DNA of 64,000 nucleotides from Hordeum vulgare subsp. vulgare. Its lineage: Eukaryota > Streptophyta > Magnoliopsida > Poales > Poaceae. The translations under genes were made by a program, and so were the position numbers. Shown here one piece after another: positions 1-11,072 of the stretch. Under the pieces are notes generated by a model that saw nothing but the letters and a program-made list of their open reading frames with translations, did not search any database and had not been told where the DNA came from. The stretch covers positions 512,166,263 to 512,230,262 of the forward strand of contig NC_058524.1 in NCBI RefSeq assembly GCF_904849725.1, in the 5' to 3' direction. Position 1 is the first letter of the stretch, and the number at the start of each line of letters is the position of its first letter.

Positions 1-650
1 AGAAAGTTAGTGGCGCCCATAGGGGTCACCATCATCGACTCCGGACAGAACAGGCTTTCATCAAGTTACGCATACACAAACCCTAAGTGTCGATTGATAG
101 AGTTAGACTTCTCACCTACACCACAATGAATATTTGGGCCATGGCAGCCCTGTCGTTCCACAATACAAAATTCATGCTACCACAAGCCGGATTCAGTCGG
201 ATCTACCCTCATGGTGTGCCTTCATAATTTGGGCCAAGCCGAGGCCAGCAGCCACACTGTCGAATCTAAATCCGGTAGATCCCTCGGTAGGGTATCCTAA
301 TCTAGGTGTCTTGGGACAAGGGTAACAAGGACACGCAGGTCAGCCAGGTTTAGGCTCTCCTTAGGAGATATAACCCTACATCCTTCTTTGTACGTTATTT
401 CATTTGAGTGTATTAAGAGTACAAAGTACCGAGAGCCTGTTGTCTAATGTCTTCTATCGATTAGCCCGACACTGACTTATATAAGATACCAGAGGCCCAG
501 GATTACAAGAGTCCTAGTCGGCTACGTCGGTGAAGAGTACTCCTCCAAAAATACAGAGTCCTTGTCTTGAATGTCAAGGCTTATAGATTTTCCCTCTAGA
601 TTAACATGGGTCACCCAATAGCCCGGGACAGGGTTGGACTAGGGTTCCTC
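1..650 (-). repeat. probable Gypsy-type LTR or leader, degenerate
   Basis: Read on the minus strand, this stretch resembles the 3' part of a cereal Gypsy LTR. A TATA-like motif (CTTATATAAG, 476-485) is followed by a region rich in short 'CCTAAACC' and 'GGGATCTACCGG' type words. A GGCGCCCA word typical of Gypsy primer-binding regions lies at 12-19. I cannot fix the LTR ends and see no second copy in the window. No coding capacity is supported here. The call rests on general resemblance only. Confidence 0.35.
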
Positions 651-652
651 AC

Positions 653-964
653 CTAGCCCACTAGGCAGGAAACCGACGTGTTGAGAGAGCCTTGGGCTAG
701 GAAACGATCAATAGCTATTGTATTGGTCTTCAAGCTTGGTTTCCCCTCGATCACTTCGATCTGCACGTCGTCTTCGGACACGGGGCTTGAAATGGGTTCA
801 ACGAAGCATCCCCTGAACAATTTCTTCATGGAGTCGGCCTGCATATATCGGCATACCTCCAAGGTGATGTAAACCACCTCAATCTTAGAAATGTCGAAGG
901 AGATAGCCGACCTACGCAGATTCAATATTTCCCATGCATGCAGCTGCTTGTAGTCGGCCCCCAT
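653..964 (-). other. open frame of 103 codons, unrecognised
   Basis: This minus-strand frame is open for 103 residues and looks protein-like, with mixed composition, a Cys-Arg-Tyr stretch, and an acidic segment rich in Glu/Asp/Ile/Val near the middle. It sits just upstream (minus sense) of the LTR-like sequence at 1-650. It may be a fragment of a retroelement protein rather than a host gene. I recognise no domain and see no start context, splice sites or partner exons. Confidence 0.2.
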
Positions 965-2640
965 GCCAAACTAATTAGGAAGATGGGACGACCCACTCCG
1001 CTCTTGAATTGTCGATGAACATAGCCGGCCTACGGATAAAAAAAGATTTCCAACAAAGCCGACTTGTATGAGTTGAATTTTCACGGAAATGTTTGTGGTT
1101 GGTGCAATTTATTCTCTGTCGAGTAAAATAGCGAGTAGCCCCCAAAGTGTAGCGACACTAGAACATATTTATGTCATGATTCATGTAGCATAACTTGACA
1201 CTTTTGCGCACTACAGCCTGAGATATGTACTCTCACTAGGAAAAAATTGGTATATTGGTCGAAAATACATACTTAGTAGAAAAAAAACAATGTGTAGTAG
1301 TCCTCGAGACCAGGGACGGGCATGTAGTCACAATAAAATCGTTGATCTAGTAAATCCTGAGACTCAATCCAGTTTTAAAAGACGGCCTAGGGATTGAAAT
1401 CTTCCTCGTAGATTTGAACTAGATCAAACCAGTGTGTAGTAACCCAACTCCGGTGAGCACAGGTCGTCCTGAAGATCGAATCTCCTTCACTAGCGCTCTT
1501 CTTCTCATGGTTGAAGTTCTCATCATGATGAGAAGGGGGTGGTGAAGTGGCATCATCAAGGGAAAAGGGATCATGAAAGGACCACTAGGGAGTGGTCTTC
1601 TCCTCGGCATTGGCTTCTATAATACCTCCATGCTTGGGACGATCTTCCTTGACCATTCTTATGTTCATCTTGCATGTAACATGGTCCTTGTACTGCCTCC
1701 TATGAGCAAACTTCCCCATGCATAGCAAAAACTTTAAATCTCTCGTGATCTTTCTATCAGTATCCTTGGACCTTAAGCTACAAGCTCTAGAAGTTGAAAA
1801 CGATTATAGATAGAGAATATTCATGTTGGCATGCTCATCTTCTTTATCATCGTCCTCTTCTTCAATATCATCCACTTTGTTCCTCTCGACATAAATCTCG
1901 ACAATTTCATGCTTGCAGGAAACTAATCATTCTCAAACCCAGGGTTGGTGACCAGAAAAACATGGACAATGAAGGCATGAAGGTACGGACCATAGGTAGA
2001 AAACCTTCTATCCATCACAACATCAGTCGTCAATTGGAAAATGTAGTACATCACATCAAGTGGTCTCTTAGGACCGTGAGTATAGTGCATGAGATTCACA
2101 AGGTAGCCTTCACCTCGGTGTTGTTACCCAACTTGGTCGCAGTTGTATGTCCATAGATCTTATGGATTTTCTTGTAGAACGTTTGCATACCTCTCAAATG
2201 TCCAATGCTTTCTCCACGATTGCAAAGGGGGCAAAGACTTACCGGACAACCCAGTACCACCAAGGGTACTATACACTTCCGGAAACATGTGTTTCCTTTT
2301 TGGTTCAAATTTTGAATGTGACTCGTACTTCCAACAATTTTTGTAGAACTTTCGGGTATGTTACTTTTTTCTACGTAGCATGGGGAGGGGAGAGAAAGAG
2401 AGCACCATTCCTTTCCATTTTGACTATTCTGTTTCGGTTCAAATTCTGATGTAATTATGTAACAAATTATGCATGAGGAGGGTGTTTTATTATTTATGGA
2501 TCAAGGTAACATCCTCTACTCATGGTTTTCTTAAGCATGGTCTCAATTTCAATATTTTCACGCATGGTTCCTTTTGATTTTGTGCATAAGTATGTTAGGC
2601 GGCCAACATATGAAGATCTAGGATTGGTGTCGGGTGAATC
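965..2640. other. spacer of decayed repeat DNA, no gene seen
   Basis: No supported gene. A minus-strand stretch around 1440-1720 has protein-like composition when read across stop codons and may be an old retroelement coding fragment. The rest (1720-2640) is AT-rich with no frame longer than about 120 codons, no clear terminal repeats and no RNA gene. Confidence 0.4.
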
Positions 2641-3341
2641 AATATTGTTGTATGTGCAATAGAGGCAAAAGGCTTGCCTCGATCATTAATTAATAATGAG
2701 TTTAGAGTACATAGGAGCAGCCCAACTAGCTCTTCAACATAAAATACAACAACCGATTACTCTCGCGGCATGATAGCACCCGAGTGACTAGCCCCCACGG
2801 TTATCTAAAGTTTGGCCTCATCCTTAATAAGTTATAGAATGTAGAATTGTGGCATCCCTTTCTTTTGGAACATGTTGTCATTCATCTCGTTCTAAATGAT
2901 CGAAGACCCAAGTGACAAGTATGGTGAGGGCGGCCATGGCCTTACGGTGAGATGTGTTGGGACTTGACATGTTGGTCCAACATTTCTTGACAAAGCGCTC
3001 ATTCGTCCATTGATCCATCGGCATGTTCGCCAAATCGAGCCAATCCTTCACCATTCTTCACACTCGTAATGTGAAATGGCAATTGTAGAAAAGGTGGGGG
3101 TGTCTCGTTGGCTCTCTTGCATAGTGTGCATAGCCCACAATTAGGTCATCCCCTCCTTTGCAATTGGGCCGCCATCCAGTTCCTATTTTGCAGAGCCAGC
3201 CAGGCGAAGAACTTGACCTTGGGGGGCAAACCTTCCAAACGGTCTTATTCATGGTGGTCAACATGGAGCCCAGGAATTGTGCATCATACTAGACATCATA
3301 GAGTACTCACGATTGGCCTCGAATTTCCACAAGATGACATC
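2640..3341 (-). pseudogene. LINE ORF2 remnant, C-terminal part (zf-RVT)
   Basis: On the minus strand this encodes the C-terminal part of a plant LINE reverse transcriptase ORF, in several frames. It contains the 'KFFAWL'-like motif and a zinc-finger-like zf-RVT region with Cys-x2-Cys and His spacing (GLCTLCK followed by HLFYNC). After that comes the RKAMAALT...W tail usual at the end of cereal LINE ORF2. Frameshifts and stops break it throughout. It runs up to the target site of the Copia element at 3342. The preceding part of the same protein resumes at 15057, so one LINE copy was split by that insertion. The 3' end (left) is not sharply defined. Confidence 0.7.
3337..3341. repeat. target-site duplication ACATC (left)
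   Basis: ACATC directly precedes the left LTR (TGAAAG...) and recurs at 15052-15056 directly after the right LTR (...CCAACA). A perfect 5-bp duplication fixes both ends of the Copia element. Confidence 0.95.
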
Positions 3342-4533
3342 TGAAAGAATCGATATGGTTGGCTAGAGGGGGGGTGAATAGACAACGACCACTTTTTAAT
3401 TAATCTTAGCAAGTTAAGGTAAACACTATGCGGGTTCACAAATAATATGAAAATGAGGTGAACCCGATAGAATCTAACAACGAGAGCTATTAAGACAACT
3501 AAGATATAGTCACAAGCAAAAGCAAATACAAAGTAAAGGATAGAGATAACCACAAGTGGAACCGATGGAGACGAGGATGTGTTACCGAAGTTCCTTCCCT
3601 TTGACAGGAAGTACGTCTCCGTTGGAGCGGTGTGGAGGCACAATGCTCCCCAAAAATCCACTAAGGCCACCGTATTCTCCTCACGCCCTCGCACGATGCA
3701 AGGTACCGTGATTCCACTATAGGTGCCCTTGAAGGCGGCGACCGAACCTTTACAAACAAGGTTGGGGCAACTCCACACAAAGTTTGGAGGCTCCCAACTA
3801 AACCACGAAGCTTCACCACAATGGAATATGGCTTCGAGGTGACCTCAACCGTCTAGGATGCTCAAACACCCAAGAGTAACAAGATCCGCAAGGGATTGGT
3901 CTGCCCGAGTTCCAGCGGTACTACCGCTGAGCAGGAGCGGTACTACCGCTGCCTGGCGGTACTACCGCTGGATGCAGCGGTACTACCGCTGGGCCTCCAG
4001 CGGTACTACCGCTGACACCAGCGGTACTACCGTTGGCCCCTTGGTAGTGCACAAGCACTACTACCGCCGGGAAAGTCTTCGCAAAAGGGTCCGTCCACGA
4101 ACTACCGCTAGGTAGGTGGAACAAAGCACCTCGAGCGGTACTACCGCTGGCCAGGGGCGGTACTACCGCCAGCTAGCGGTACTACCGCTGGCTGCAGCGG
4201 TACTACCGCTGGGGACCATTTTGCAGAGATACTCAAGAACGAATAGGCGAGGGCCGCTCCAAAAGATAAGGAAAGGAGAATGTGAAGTGTGCGTGTGTAA
4301 AGATAGATTCCACCCAAACCTTTCTACTACGGATCCCCTCTTAATAGTACGGCTTTCCTAAGACTCAAATAAAGAGAATCGTAGAGAGCGTCGTGCTTCC
4401 GTTCCAGGAGAGAGGAGACGTGTCGTCTTGTGCCGTTGACGTGTGTTATCTGAAACCTTGACACACACGGTTAGTCATGTATGGTACTGTCATCAATCAC
4501 CAAAATTACTTAGGCATAAACTATGCCCCAACA
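3342..4533 (-). repeat. 3' LTR of the SIRE/Maximus-like Copia element (1192 bp)
   Basis: Starts TG (3342) and ends CA (4533) on the plus strand, and is near-identical to 13665-15051. Relative to the other LTR it lacks 213 bp at the junction 3900/3901, which matches 14225-14437 and includes the TATA motif. It also has one extra palindrome unit. As the 3' LTR it would donate U3 to any daughter copy. Confidence 0.93.
3914..4210. repeat. palindrome array A (10 units) in 3' LTR
   Basis: Ten copies, one imperfect, of AGCGGTACTACCGCT or close variants, spaced mostly about 21 bp apart and interrupted by about 100 bp in the middle. Each unit is an inverted repeat with 6-7-base arms around one central base, always C on the plus strand here. 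Confidence 0.9.
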
Positions 4534-4534
4534 A

Positions 4535-4547
4535 TCTCCCCCTTTTT
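4535..4547 (-). other. polypurine tract of the SIRE/Maximus-like element
   Basis: On the minus strand this reads AAAAAGGGGGAGA, one base from the 3' LTR start (TGTTGGGG). It is the expected plus-strand primer position of an LTR retrotransposon. Confidence 0.85.
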
Positions 4548-4814
4548 GGTGGATTGATGACAATACCGGATTTGCACAGAGAATAATATGAGAACAAAAA
4601 GATAGATATATATGACAATACGGGGCATATGACTCACAGCATATGATGGAAAGAAATCTCACATAAGATAGCAAACGAGAATCAAACCAAGTTCGAAGCA
4701 AACCATACGACATAAATCAAAGCAATGCAAAGTTCGAGAATGAAAGCAAATCCTAGACTCTCTCCCCCTTTGGCACAAGACACCAAAAAGGGGCACACTT
4801 AATGCCACAAGTAA

Positions 4815-6227
4815 CTACTCCTCGTCTTCAGGATCACCAGACTCGTTTGTCCCCTCCTGGTCGGTCTGCTCCTCCTCTTCCGCCTCATCGCCAGACCACT
4901 GGTACCCCTGAGCCTGCATCCAAGTGGCCTCAGGAGTGATGTCGTCCTCTGAGCCGCTGGAGATGTCCACATCCAAGGTCCTGAGAACACGCTTATGCCT
5001 CTGGCGGCTCTGCTTCTGAGCCACGTGTGTCTGGTACTGACCCTTGGCCTGCATACAGAAAAGTGTCTTCATCTTGTCCTGCAGTTTGATAGCCCAAGAT
5101 GGCATGGCAGACGAGCGGGACTGAGAGGCGGTTCCTCTGTCAGCAGCAGTCTCTGTATCAGTATCCATGTGCTGAGAGGATGTAGATGGGTTGGCCCACT
5201 TGTCCTTGATGCGAAGCCTGATCGGGTCATGCACAATGTAATCATACTGAGCGTAGAGCAGCTCCTCCGGAAAAGCCTCTTGCCACTTATGGCTAATGTA
5301 TGCGAACAGGTAAGGCCCGTAGATAGGAACCTTACGCATGATGATGCAGTTCTAGAGCTCTGTGAACATCACATCAGAAATATCCAGCTGAGCAGACTCC
5401 TGAGACATAGCCTCCTCACAAAGTAACAGCATCTCAGCCAAGGAGCCATGGACCTCATCGAAATTACCACTCCGAGGGAAGAGGGTGTTGCGAAAGATCC
5501 GATGCATGATGTCCAGGTGCTTGGGAAGCACCCCCTTCCTCAGATACAGTGACTGCAGTCTGTCCTTTGCGGGGGCCCTATCGGTGGGGGCTGCAGCATG
5601 AGGACGCAGCCCAAGAGGAGTGTCAGCACCCTAAAAATCAATGTGAAGGAACTGCATGAACTCAGTCTAGGAACCGGTCATCTTCTTTGACCCAGTCATC
5701 CAGATCATGGAACGTTGTGCATCAGGAGAGAAATGGACCGTGACATAAAACTGAGCAACTGCAGTGGGATCAAAGTCCGTCTTGAAGGTGATGATGTCTT
5801 TGATGCCCAGTTTGTCAACCAGAGAGAGGGCATCACCAAAGCAGTCCATGTTCCGCTGAAGATGTGCCAGATCAATCCACTGAACAAAGACATAGTTCTT
5901 CTTGAAGTGAGCAATAACATCCCGATAGATCCTGCACTCGTCCCTTGCCCAGACATTTTCAACACCATCGATCACTTCCCTCTCCTTGAGATAGAGGTTC
6001 TTGATGCGAAATTGCAGAAAATCCTTGGGGGACATTGAACGGACATTTACCCTCTTATCCTTGTGAGCGACCTTCTTGAAGGACTTCTTGGGAGGCAGAC
6101 CGGACGTGGCAGACCCCTCGGGCGCCTCTGGGTTGCGAAACTGTTTGGACTGCGTGTCCCGTGGGGGGTTCGAACGGCGAGCAGAGCCACCTGTGACACA
6201 GACCACAAAGCGAAAAAGAGGCGACAA
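4815..6227 (-). pseudogene. third ORF (ORF3, env-like position) of the Copia element, three in-frame stops
   Basis: A single minus-strand frame runs from 6227 to 4815, about 470 codons, interrupted only by three TAG codons (5667-5669, 5631-5633, 5352-5354). The N-terminal part is basic (KKSFKKVAHKDKR), the middle is mixed alpha/beta-like, and the C-terminus is strongly acidic (SGSEDD, EAEEEEQ, DPEDEE). I see no signal peptide or transmembrane helix, so an envelope role is not supported. SIRE/Maximus elements commonly carry an extra ORF of unknown function here. A good 3' splice site (GTGTCACAG on the minus strand, near 6200) precedes the homologous part, so it may be expressed as a spliced exon. 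An upstream promoter-like module lies at 7011-7231. Confidence 0.6.
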
Positions 6228-6325
6228 GAAAAGTCAAGGGAATGAATCTTGAAAACGCAGAAAAAGTAAACACGCATTGCTAAGCACAAAACACAAAAAC
6301 AAAAAAATACACCGTGAATGCTCCT

Positions 6326-6474
6326 GGCGGTAGTACCGCCACCCCTGGCGGTAGTACCGCTGGGGCCTAGCGGTAGTACCGCTGGGGGTCATAGCGGTAG
6401 AACCGCGACCCCCTGGCGGTAGTACCGCTGGGGACTTAGCGGTAGTACCGCTACCCCCTGGCGGTAGTACCGCT
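6326..6474. repeat. palindrome array B (7 units) upstream of ORF3
   Basis: Seven copies, one imperfect, of (A/G)GCGGTAGTACCGC(T/C), with central base G on the plus strand. The array lies about 100 bp upstream (minus sense) of the ORF3 frame and is separate from arrays in the LTRs. Confidence 0.9.
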
Positions 6475-6735
6475 GGGGGGTTGACTTTCAGATCTGACAA
6501 ATAAGACTCGTTTTCGAGGGCATGGGCTGGATGTGTATACTAAGACGTACACCCCAGCCCTACTGACATGAGGAACACATAGCAACAAGAGATACATATA
6601 TGCCTAGGCAAGAGAGAGCACGTTTTAGGTCTAATCCAAAAGTTCAAGTGTTCGATCTAAGACGAGTAAATCCTAGGACATGGCAGCAAACTCAACAACA
6701 AATCATCGGACTTATACTCCCCTCAAATATTTCCT

Positions 6736-6936
6736 TCATGCCATCCAAGAATTAGCCATAGGATCAAAAATATGAGTCCAATCCCCAATGCTCCTAACCC
6801 TAGAACACGAACTACAACAAAATAGAAGGAGGGAGGAGCCTTTTTTACCGGGATTCATGGCTTTGGAGGAGGAAGAAGCGATGAAGCAACCCTTCCACAC
6901 CAACGGGGAGAAGGAGCTCCACGAAGTGAGATCCAA
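6736..6936 (-). other. small open frame downstream of the internal TATA motif
   Basis: A 66-codon minus-strand frame starts 75 bp downstream of the internal TATA motif at 7011-7022. It begins MDLTSWSSF and ends IFDPMANSWMA. It could be the first exon or leader ORF of a subgenomic ORF3 transcript, but I see no strong splice donor at its end. It may equally be chance. Confidence 0.25.
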
Positions 6937-7010
6937 TCAGGGGGTTTTCGGGCTAGGGGAGGGAGGAGCCGCGAGGAAGAAGAAACAGATGAGAAAATCG
7001 GGCTCCCCCT

Positions 7011-7022
7011 CCCTTTATATAG
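7011..7022 (-). promoter_or_regulatory. internal TATA motif CTATATAAAGGG
   Basis: The minus strand reads CTATATAAAGGG, identical to the 12-mer at 14394-14405 in the 5' LTR. A palindrome array begins 17 bp upstream (7040). The orientation points to ORF3, which starts about 780 bp downstream. I infer an internal promoter; there is no transcript evidence here. Confidence 0.55.
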
Positions 7023-7039
7023 CCCAAGAGGTACGGGCC

Positions 7040-7231
7040 AGCGGTAGTACCGCTGAGAACCTAGCGGTAGTACCGCTGGATGCAGCGGTAGTACCGCTCC
7101 CCCTGGCGGTAGTACCGCTCCCCCTGGCGGTAGTACCGCTCCCCCTTGAAACCCTAGAAATTTTCTAGCCGGTCGTGTTAGATTTTGAAACCTGGCGGTA
7201 GTACCGCTGGGGTCCTGGCGGTAGTACCGCT
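7040..7231. repeat. palindrome array C (7 units) upstream of the internal TATA
   Basis: Five copies of AGCGGTAGTACCGCT-type units at 7040-7140 and two more at 7194-7231. The central base is G on the plus strand. The array stands directly upstream (minus sense) of the internal TATA motif. Confidence 0.9.
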
Positions 7232-7612
7232 GGACATGTTTGAACACGGCTAAGGAAAAGGGTGAACTTGGGCACATGACAAGTGAGTAAAAAGAGATGG
7301 CATCCAAGAAAACGTACTGACTTGTCATTGTATATCCTCTCCTTTATACGCAAGAGAGGATGGAGGGGCGGTGGCCGAGGCCACCTATGTTTGAGACAAT
7401 GGTATGACACCGCGAAGAATTATCCTTGGGTTCATGACCAATACTCGTCTTTGAAGCACAAGTGCCATTTTACAATGGCTAAAGTGAAAGACTAGATTGA
7501 TTTACGCATAATGGGGGGAGGGAGAGTTCATTGAGAGAACAACACTCCCCCTATGTCCATGCCTACATCTAGACCAAGATGAAATGTAAAGTGAGGTGCA
7601 ATATGCCTAGTT

Positions 7613-10600
7613 TCAATCCACATTACTTGAATCAATGATATTTAGCTCATGCCTTAACTCCCGGAACCTTGCTTCATCTAGTGGCTTGGTGAAAATATCT
7701 GCAAGTTGCTCTTCAGTGTGGATGAAGTGAACCTCAATATCACCTAGCTTGATATGTTCACGAATGAAGTGATGACGAATATCAATATGTTTGGTTTTGC
7801 TATGTTGCACTGGGTTGAGGGAAATCTTGATGGCGCTTTGATTGTCACATAGAAGAGGCACTTTGTCACAAGTGACACCATAATCCTTTAAAGTTTGCCT
7901 CATCCATAGCAATTGTGCACAACAACTTGCAGCCGCCACATACTCAGCCTCGGTGGATGATAAGGAGACGCAGTTCTGCTTCTTTGAAGACCAACTTACC
8001 AAAGAGCGACCAAGGAATTGGCATCCTCCAGACGTTGACTTCCTCTCCACACAATCTCCAGCCCAATCTGAGTCAGAATAGCCAACTAGATTGAAGTTTG
8101 CTCCTTTGGGATACCAGAGGCCAAAGTTTGGGGTATGATCCAAATATCGAAAGATTCGTTTGACAGCCATGTAATGACTTTCTTTTGGTGCGGATTGAAA
8201 CCGTGCACATATCCCTACACTCAACATAATATCCGGTCTAGATTCACAGAGGTAAAGGAGGGATCCAATCATGGAGCGGTATACCTTTTGATCCACTGCT
8301 TTACCATTGGGATCACTGTCAAGCTTGCATCTGGTTGGCATGGGGAACTTGACCGGTTTGACATCTTCGAGCTCGAACCGTTTGAGCATGTCTTGAGTGT
8401 ACTTGGCTTGTTTGATGAATGTCCCTTCTAGACCTTGTTTAATCTCGAACCCGAGGAAAAACTTCAACTCTCCCATCATGGACATCTCAAACTTCTCAGT
8501 CATTAGTGCAGCAAATTCTTCATTGAATGAAATGTTAGGAGATCCAAAGATAATATCATCAACATATAGTTGGCATATGAACAAATCCCCTTTAACCCTC
8601 TTAGTAAAAAGAGTGGGATCAATCTTCCCAATTTCAAACCCACGATCTTGTAACAACTCAGTAAGGTACTCATACCACGCGCGTGGGGCTTGTTTAAGGC
8701 CATAGAGTGCCTTATTGAGTTTGTACACATGATTGTGGAGCTTGGGATGTTCGAATCCCGGGGGTTGTTTGACATATACCAACTCATTCAAAGGACCATT
8801 AAGAAATGCACTTTTCACATCCATTTGCTGTAATTTGAAGTTATGATGAGAAGCAAATGCAAGTAACATGCGAATAGATTCTAGACGAGCAACAGGGGCA
8901 AAGGTTTCACCGTAGTCGATACCCTCGACTTGGGAGTAGCCTTGAGCCACCAATCTTGCCTTGTTTCGAATCACAATTCCATTTGCATCTTGCTTGTTCT
9001 TAAATATCCATTTGGTCCCAATGACATTATGTTCCTTCGTTGGCCGAGGCACTAAATCCCAGACTTGGTTGCGCTCGAAGTTGTTAAGTTCTTCGTGCAT
9101 GGCCATAAGCCAATCCTCATCATCGAGCGCTTCCTGTACCTGTTGAGGTTCACAATACGAGACAAACGCGTGATGCTCACAATAATTCCAAAGCTGTTGA
9201 CGGGTAGATACTCCCCTTTTTAAACTGCCAAGAACATTCTTCATAAGATGTGACTTGGCTCTCAGCTTGTTCGCATTCTTGGTTGCTCGACGCTCCAAGA
9301 GTTCTTCATTAGATAACGGAGGAGCATCGACTTGTTCCTTTTGTTTGCCCTTGCGTCTTGAGCCGCTTGTTGGAGCTCCAGACGAGAATTGTGAGACAGT
9401 CTCCTGATCATCTTGTCCTTTGACTTGAGCAGGTTCACTAGTTTGATCTTGTATTAGTGGTTGCTCTTGATCTATGTCTTGTGCTGGTTCAGGGTCTTGG
9501 AGTAGAGCTTGAACATCATGGGGCATATCACCATTGTTAGGCAATTGATCTTGACCGTGAGTTTGATCAACTTGTTGAGAGTCTTCTCTTTGTTCATCGG
9601 AAGCGTGTGGGGCTTGTGGGGGTGATGGCTCCACTTGAGTAGAGCATTGTCCTTCTCCTTCGGCCATAAGGGGTTCCTCAATGGGGAGTATTTGACCAAT
9701 CCCCATTCTTCTTATGGCTTCGGGAGGAATTTCATCACCTATATCACAAAGACCACTTTGCTCCACTTGGGAGCCATTATTTTCGTCAAACTCTACGTTA
9801 CACGTCTCCTCAATTAGTCCGGTGGACTTGTTGAGGACACGGTAAGCATGAGAGTTTGTAGCATAACCAACAAAGATACCCTCATGTGCTCTAGAATCAA
9901 ATTTAGCTAACCGAGCTCCCTTTTTAAGAATGAAACACTTACAACCGAATAACCGGAAGTACTTGAGATTGGGTTTGTTTCCAGTTAGAATCTCATACGG
10001 AGTCTTGTTCAAGCCTTTGCGGATGTAGAGCCGATTGGATGCATGACATGCTGTGTTGATGGCCTCTGCCCAGAAGTTGTATGGAGATTTGAATTCTGCC
10101 ATCATTGTTCTTGCAGCGTCTATCAAGGTCCGGTTCTTTCTTTCTGCCACGCCGTTTTGCTGAGGGGTATATGGTGCAGAACATTGGTGCTTTATTCCCT
10201 CATCACCTAGAAACTCATCTAGGGTGTAGTTCTTGAACTCGGTGCCGTTGTCACTCCTACTCATCAAGATCTTTGCTTCATGTTGACGTTGCGCTTCATT
10301 AGCAAAGTTGATGACCGTTTGTTGAGTTTCACTCTTCCTTTTGAAGAAATATACCCAGGTATATCTTGAGTAGTCGTCAACAATCACTAAGCAATATTTT
10401 CTGCCTCCAAGACTATCAAATGTTGGAGGACCAAACAGATCCATATGGAGAAGTTCCAATGGCCTCTTAGTGTAGATAAGAGTCATTGGACGATGAGCAG
10501 TTTCATGAATCTTCCCTTCAATGCAAGCACTGCAAACACGATCTTTAGCAAAGCTCACATTTGTTAGTCCACGAACATGGTCCCCTGTCAGAAGACTTTG

Positions 10601-11068
10601 CAAAGATCTCATATTGACATGAGCTAAACGGCGATGCCAAAGCCAGCCCACGTCAACTTTAGCCATTAAACATGTCGCAGTCTTAGTGGGTCGCTTTGAG
10701 AAGTTCACCACATAGAGACCATTTTCGACATGTCCAACATAGGCTACTTTAAGAGTCTTGCTCCTTAGGAGGACCACGGTGTCAATATTAAAGAATGTGG
10801 AAAAACCCATGATTGCAAGTTGACGAACCGAAAGTAAATTGTAGGCAAGTGACTCAACAAGCATGACATTCTCAATAGATAAATCTTGAGAGACGACCAC
10901 CTTACCAAATCCCAATACCTTTGACGAGGATGCATCGGCGAATTGGACATGGGTGGGCATAGATGGAGAAGGATGCACATCCACCACTAAGTCCTTGCTT
11001 CCGGTCATATGATTTGTTGCTCCACTATCGAGCAACCATGACACCCCACCGGAAGCAAACTCCTGCAA
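7613..11068 (-). CDS. Copia pol polyprotein (protease, integrase, RT, RNase H), intact frame
   Basis: An open frame of 1151 residues. The aspartic protease motif LLDSGATNH is at about 12-20. A GAG-pre-integrase zinc-binding region covers about 143-190 (HRRLAH ... CSACIEGK). The integrase core catalytic triad is at about D210 (HMD), D273 (SDNG) and E309 (VAER). A Gln/Asp-rich linker spans about 465-580. The reverse transcriptase covers about 680-930, with QMDVKSAF at about 748-755 and YVDD at 835-838. RNase H has DSDWAG at about 999, STEAEY at about 1038 and CDNQSA at about 1074. All catalytic motifs are present. The first Met lies just after the gag stop (11073-11075) and in a different frame, so the true start may be reached by frameshifting or processing. 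It acts in cytoplasmic virus-like particles and in integration. Confidence 0.92.
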   Translation of the reverse strand: MQEFASGGVSWLLDSGATNHMTGSKDLVVDVHPSPSMPTHVQFADASSSKVLGFGKVVVSQDLSIENVMLVESLAYNLLSVRQLAIMGFSTFFNIDTVVLLRSKTLKVAYVGHVENGLYVVNFSKRPTKTATCLMAKVDVGWLWHRRLAHVNMRSLQSLLTGDHVRGLTNVSFAKDRVCSACIEGKIHETAHRPMTLIYTKRPLELLHMDLFGPPTFDSLGGRKYCLVIVDDYSRYTWVYFFKRKSETQQTVINFANEAQRQHEAKILMSRSDNGTEFKNYTLDEFLGDEGIKHQCSAPYTPQQNGVAERKNRTLIDAARTMMAEFKSPYNFWAEAINTACHASNRLYIRKGLNKTPYEILTGNKPNLKYFRLFGCKCFILKKGARLAKFDSRAHEGIFVGYATNSHAYRVLNKSTGLIEETCNVEFDENNGSQVEQSGLCDIGDEIPPEAIRRMGIGQILPIEEPLMAEGEGQCSTQVEPSPPQAPHASDEQREDSQQVDQTHGQDQLPNNGDMPHDVQALLQDPEPAQDIDQEQPLIQDQTSEPAQVKGQDDQETVSQFSSGAPTSGSRRKGKQKEQVDAPPLSNEELLERRATKNANKLRAKSHLMKNVLGSLKRGVSTRQQLWNYCEHHAFVSYCEPQQVQEALDDEDWLMAMHEELNNFERNQVWDLVPRPTKEHNVIGTKWIFKNKQDANGIVIRNKARLVAQGYSQVEGIDYGETFAPVARLESIRMLLAFASHHNFKLQQMDVKSAFLNGPLNELVYVKQPPGFEHPKLHNHVYKLNKALYGLKQAPRAWYEYLTELLQDRGFEIGKIDPTLFTKRVKGDLFICQLYVDDIIFGSPNISFNEEFAALMTEKFEMSMMGELKFFLGFEIKQGLEGTFIKQAKYTQDMLKRFELEDVKPVKFPMPTRCKLDSDPNGKAVDQKVYRSMIGSLLYLCESRPDIMLSVGICARFQSAPKESHYMAVKRIFRYLDHTPNFGLWYPKGANFNLVGYSDSDWAGDCVERKSTSGGCQFLGRSLVSWSSKKQNCVSLSSTEAEYVAAASCCAQLLWMRQTLKDYGVTCDKVPLLCDNQSAIKISLNPVQHSKTKHIDIRHHFIREHIKLGDIEVHFIHTEEQLADIFTKPLDEARFRELRHELNIIDSSNVD

Positions 11069-11072
11069 AAGA

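Noticed and set aside
3914..4210. CRISPR-like array
   Set aside because: Short palindromic units with regular spacing, but the repeats are 15 bp with 4-10 bp spacers, lie in a plant LTR, and have no cas genes.
4815..6227. Retroviral-type envelope gene
   Set aside because: Position fits, but no signal peptide, transmembrane segment or cleavage site is visible, so only 'third ORF' is claimed.
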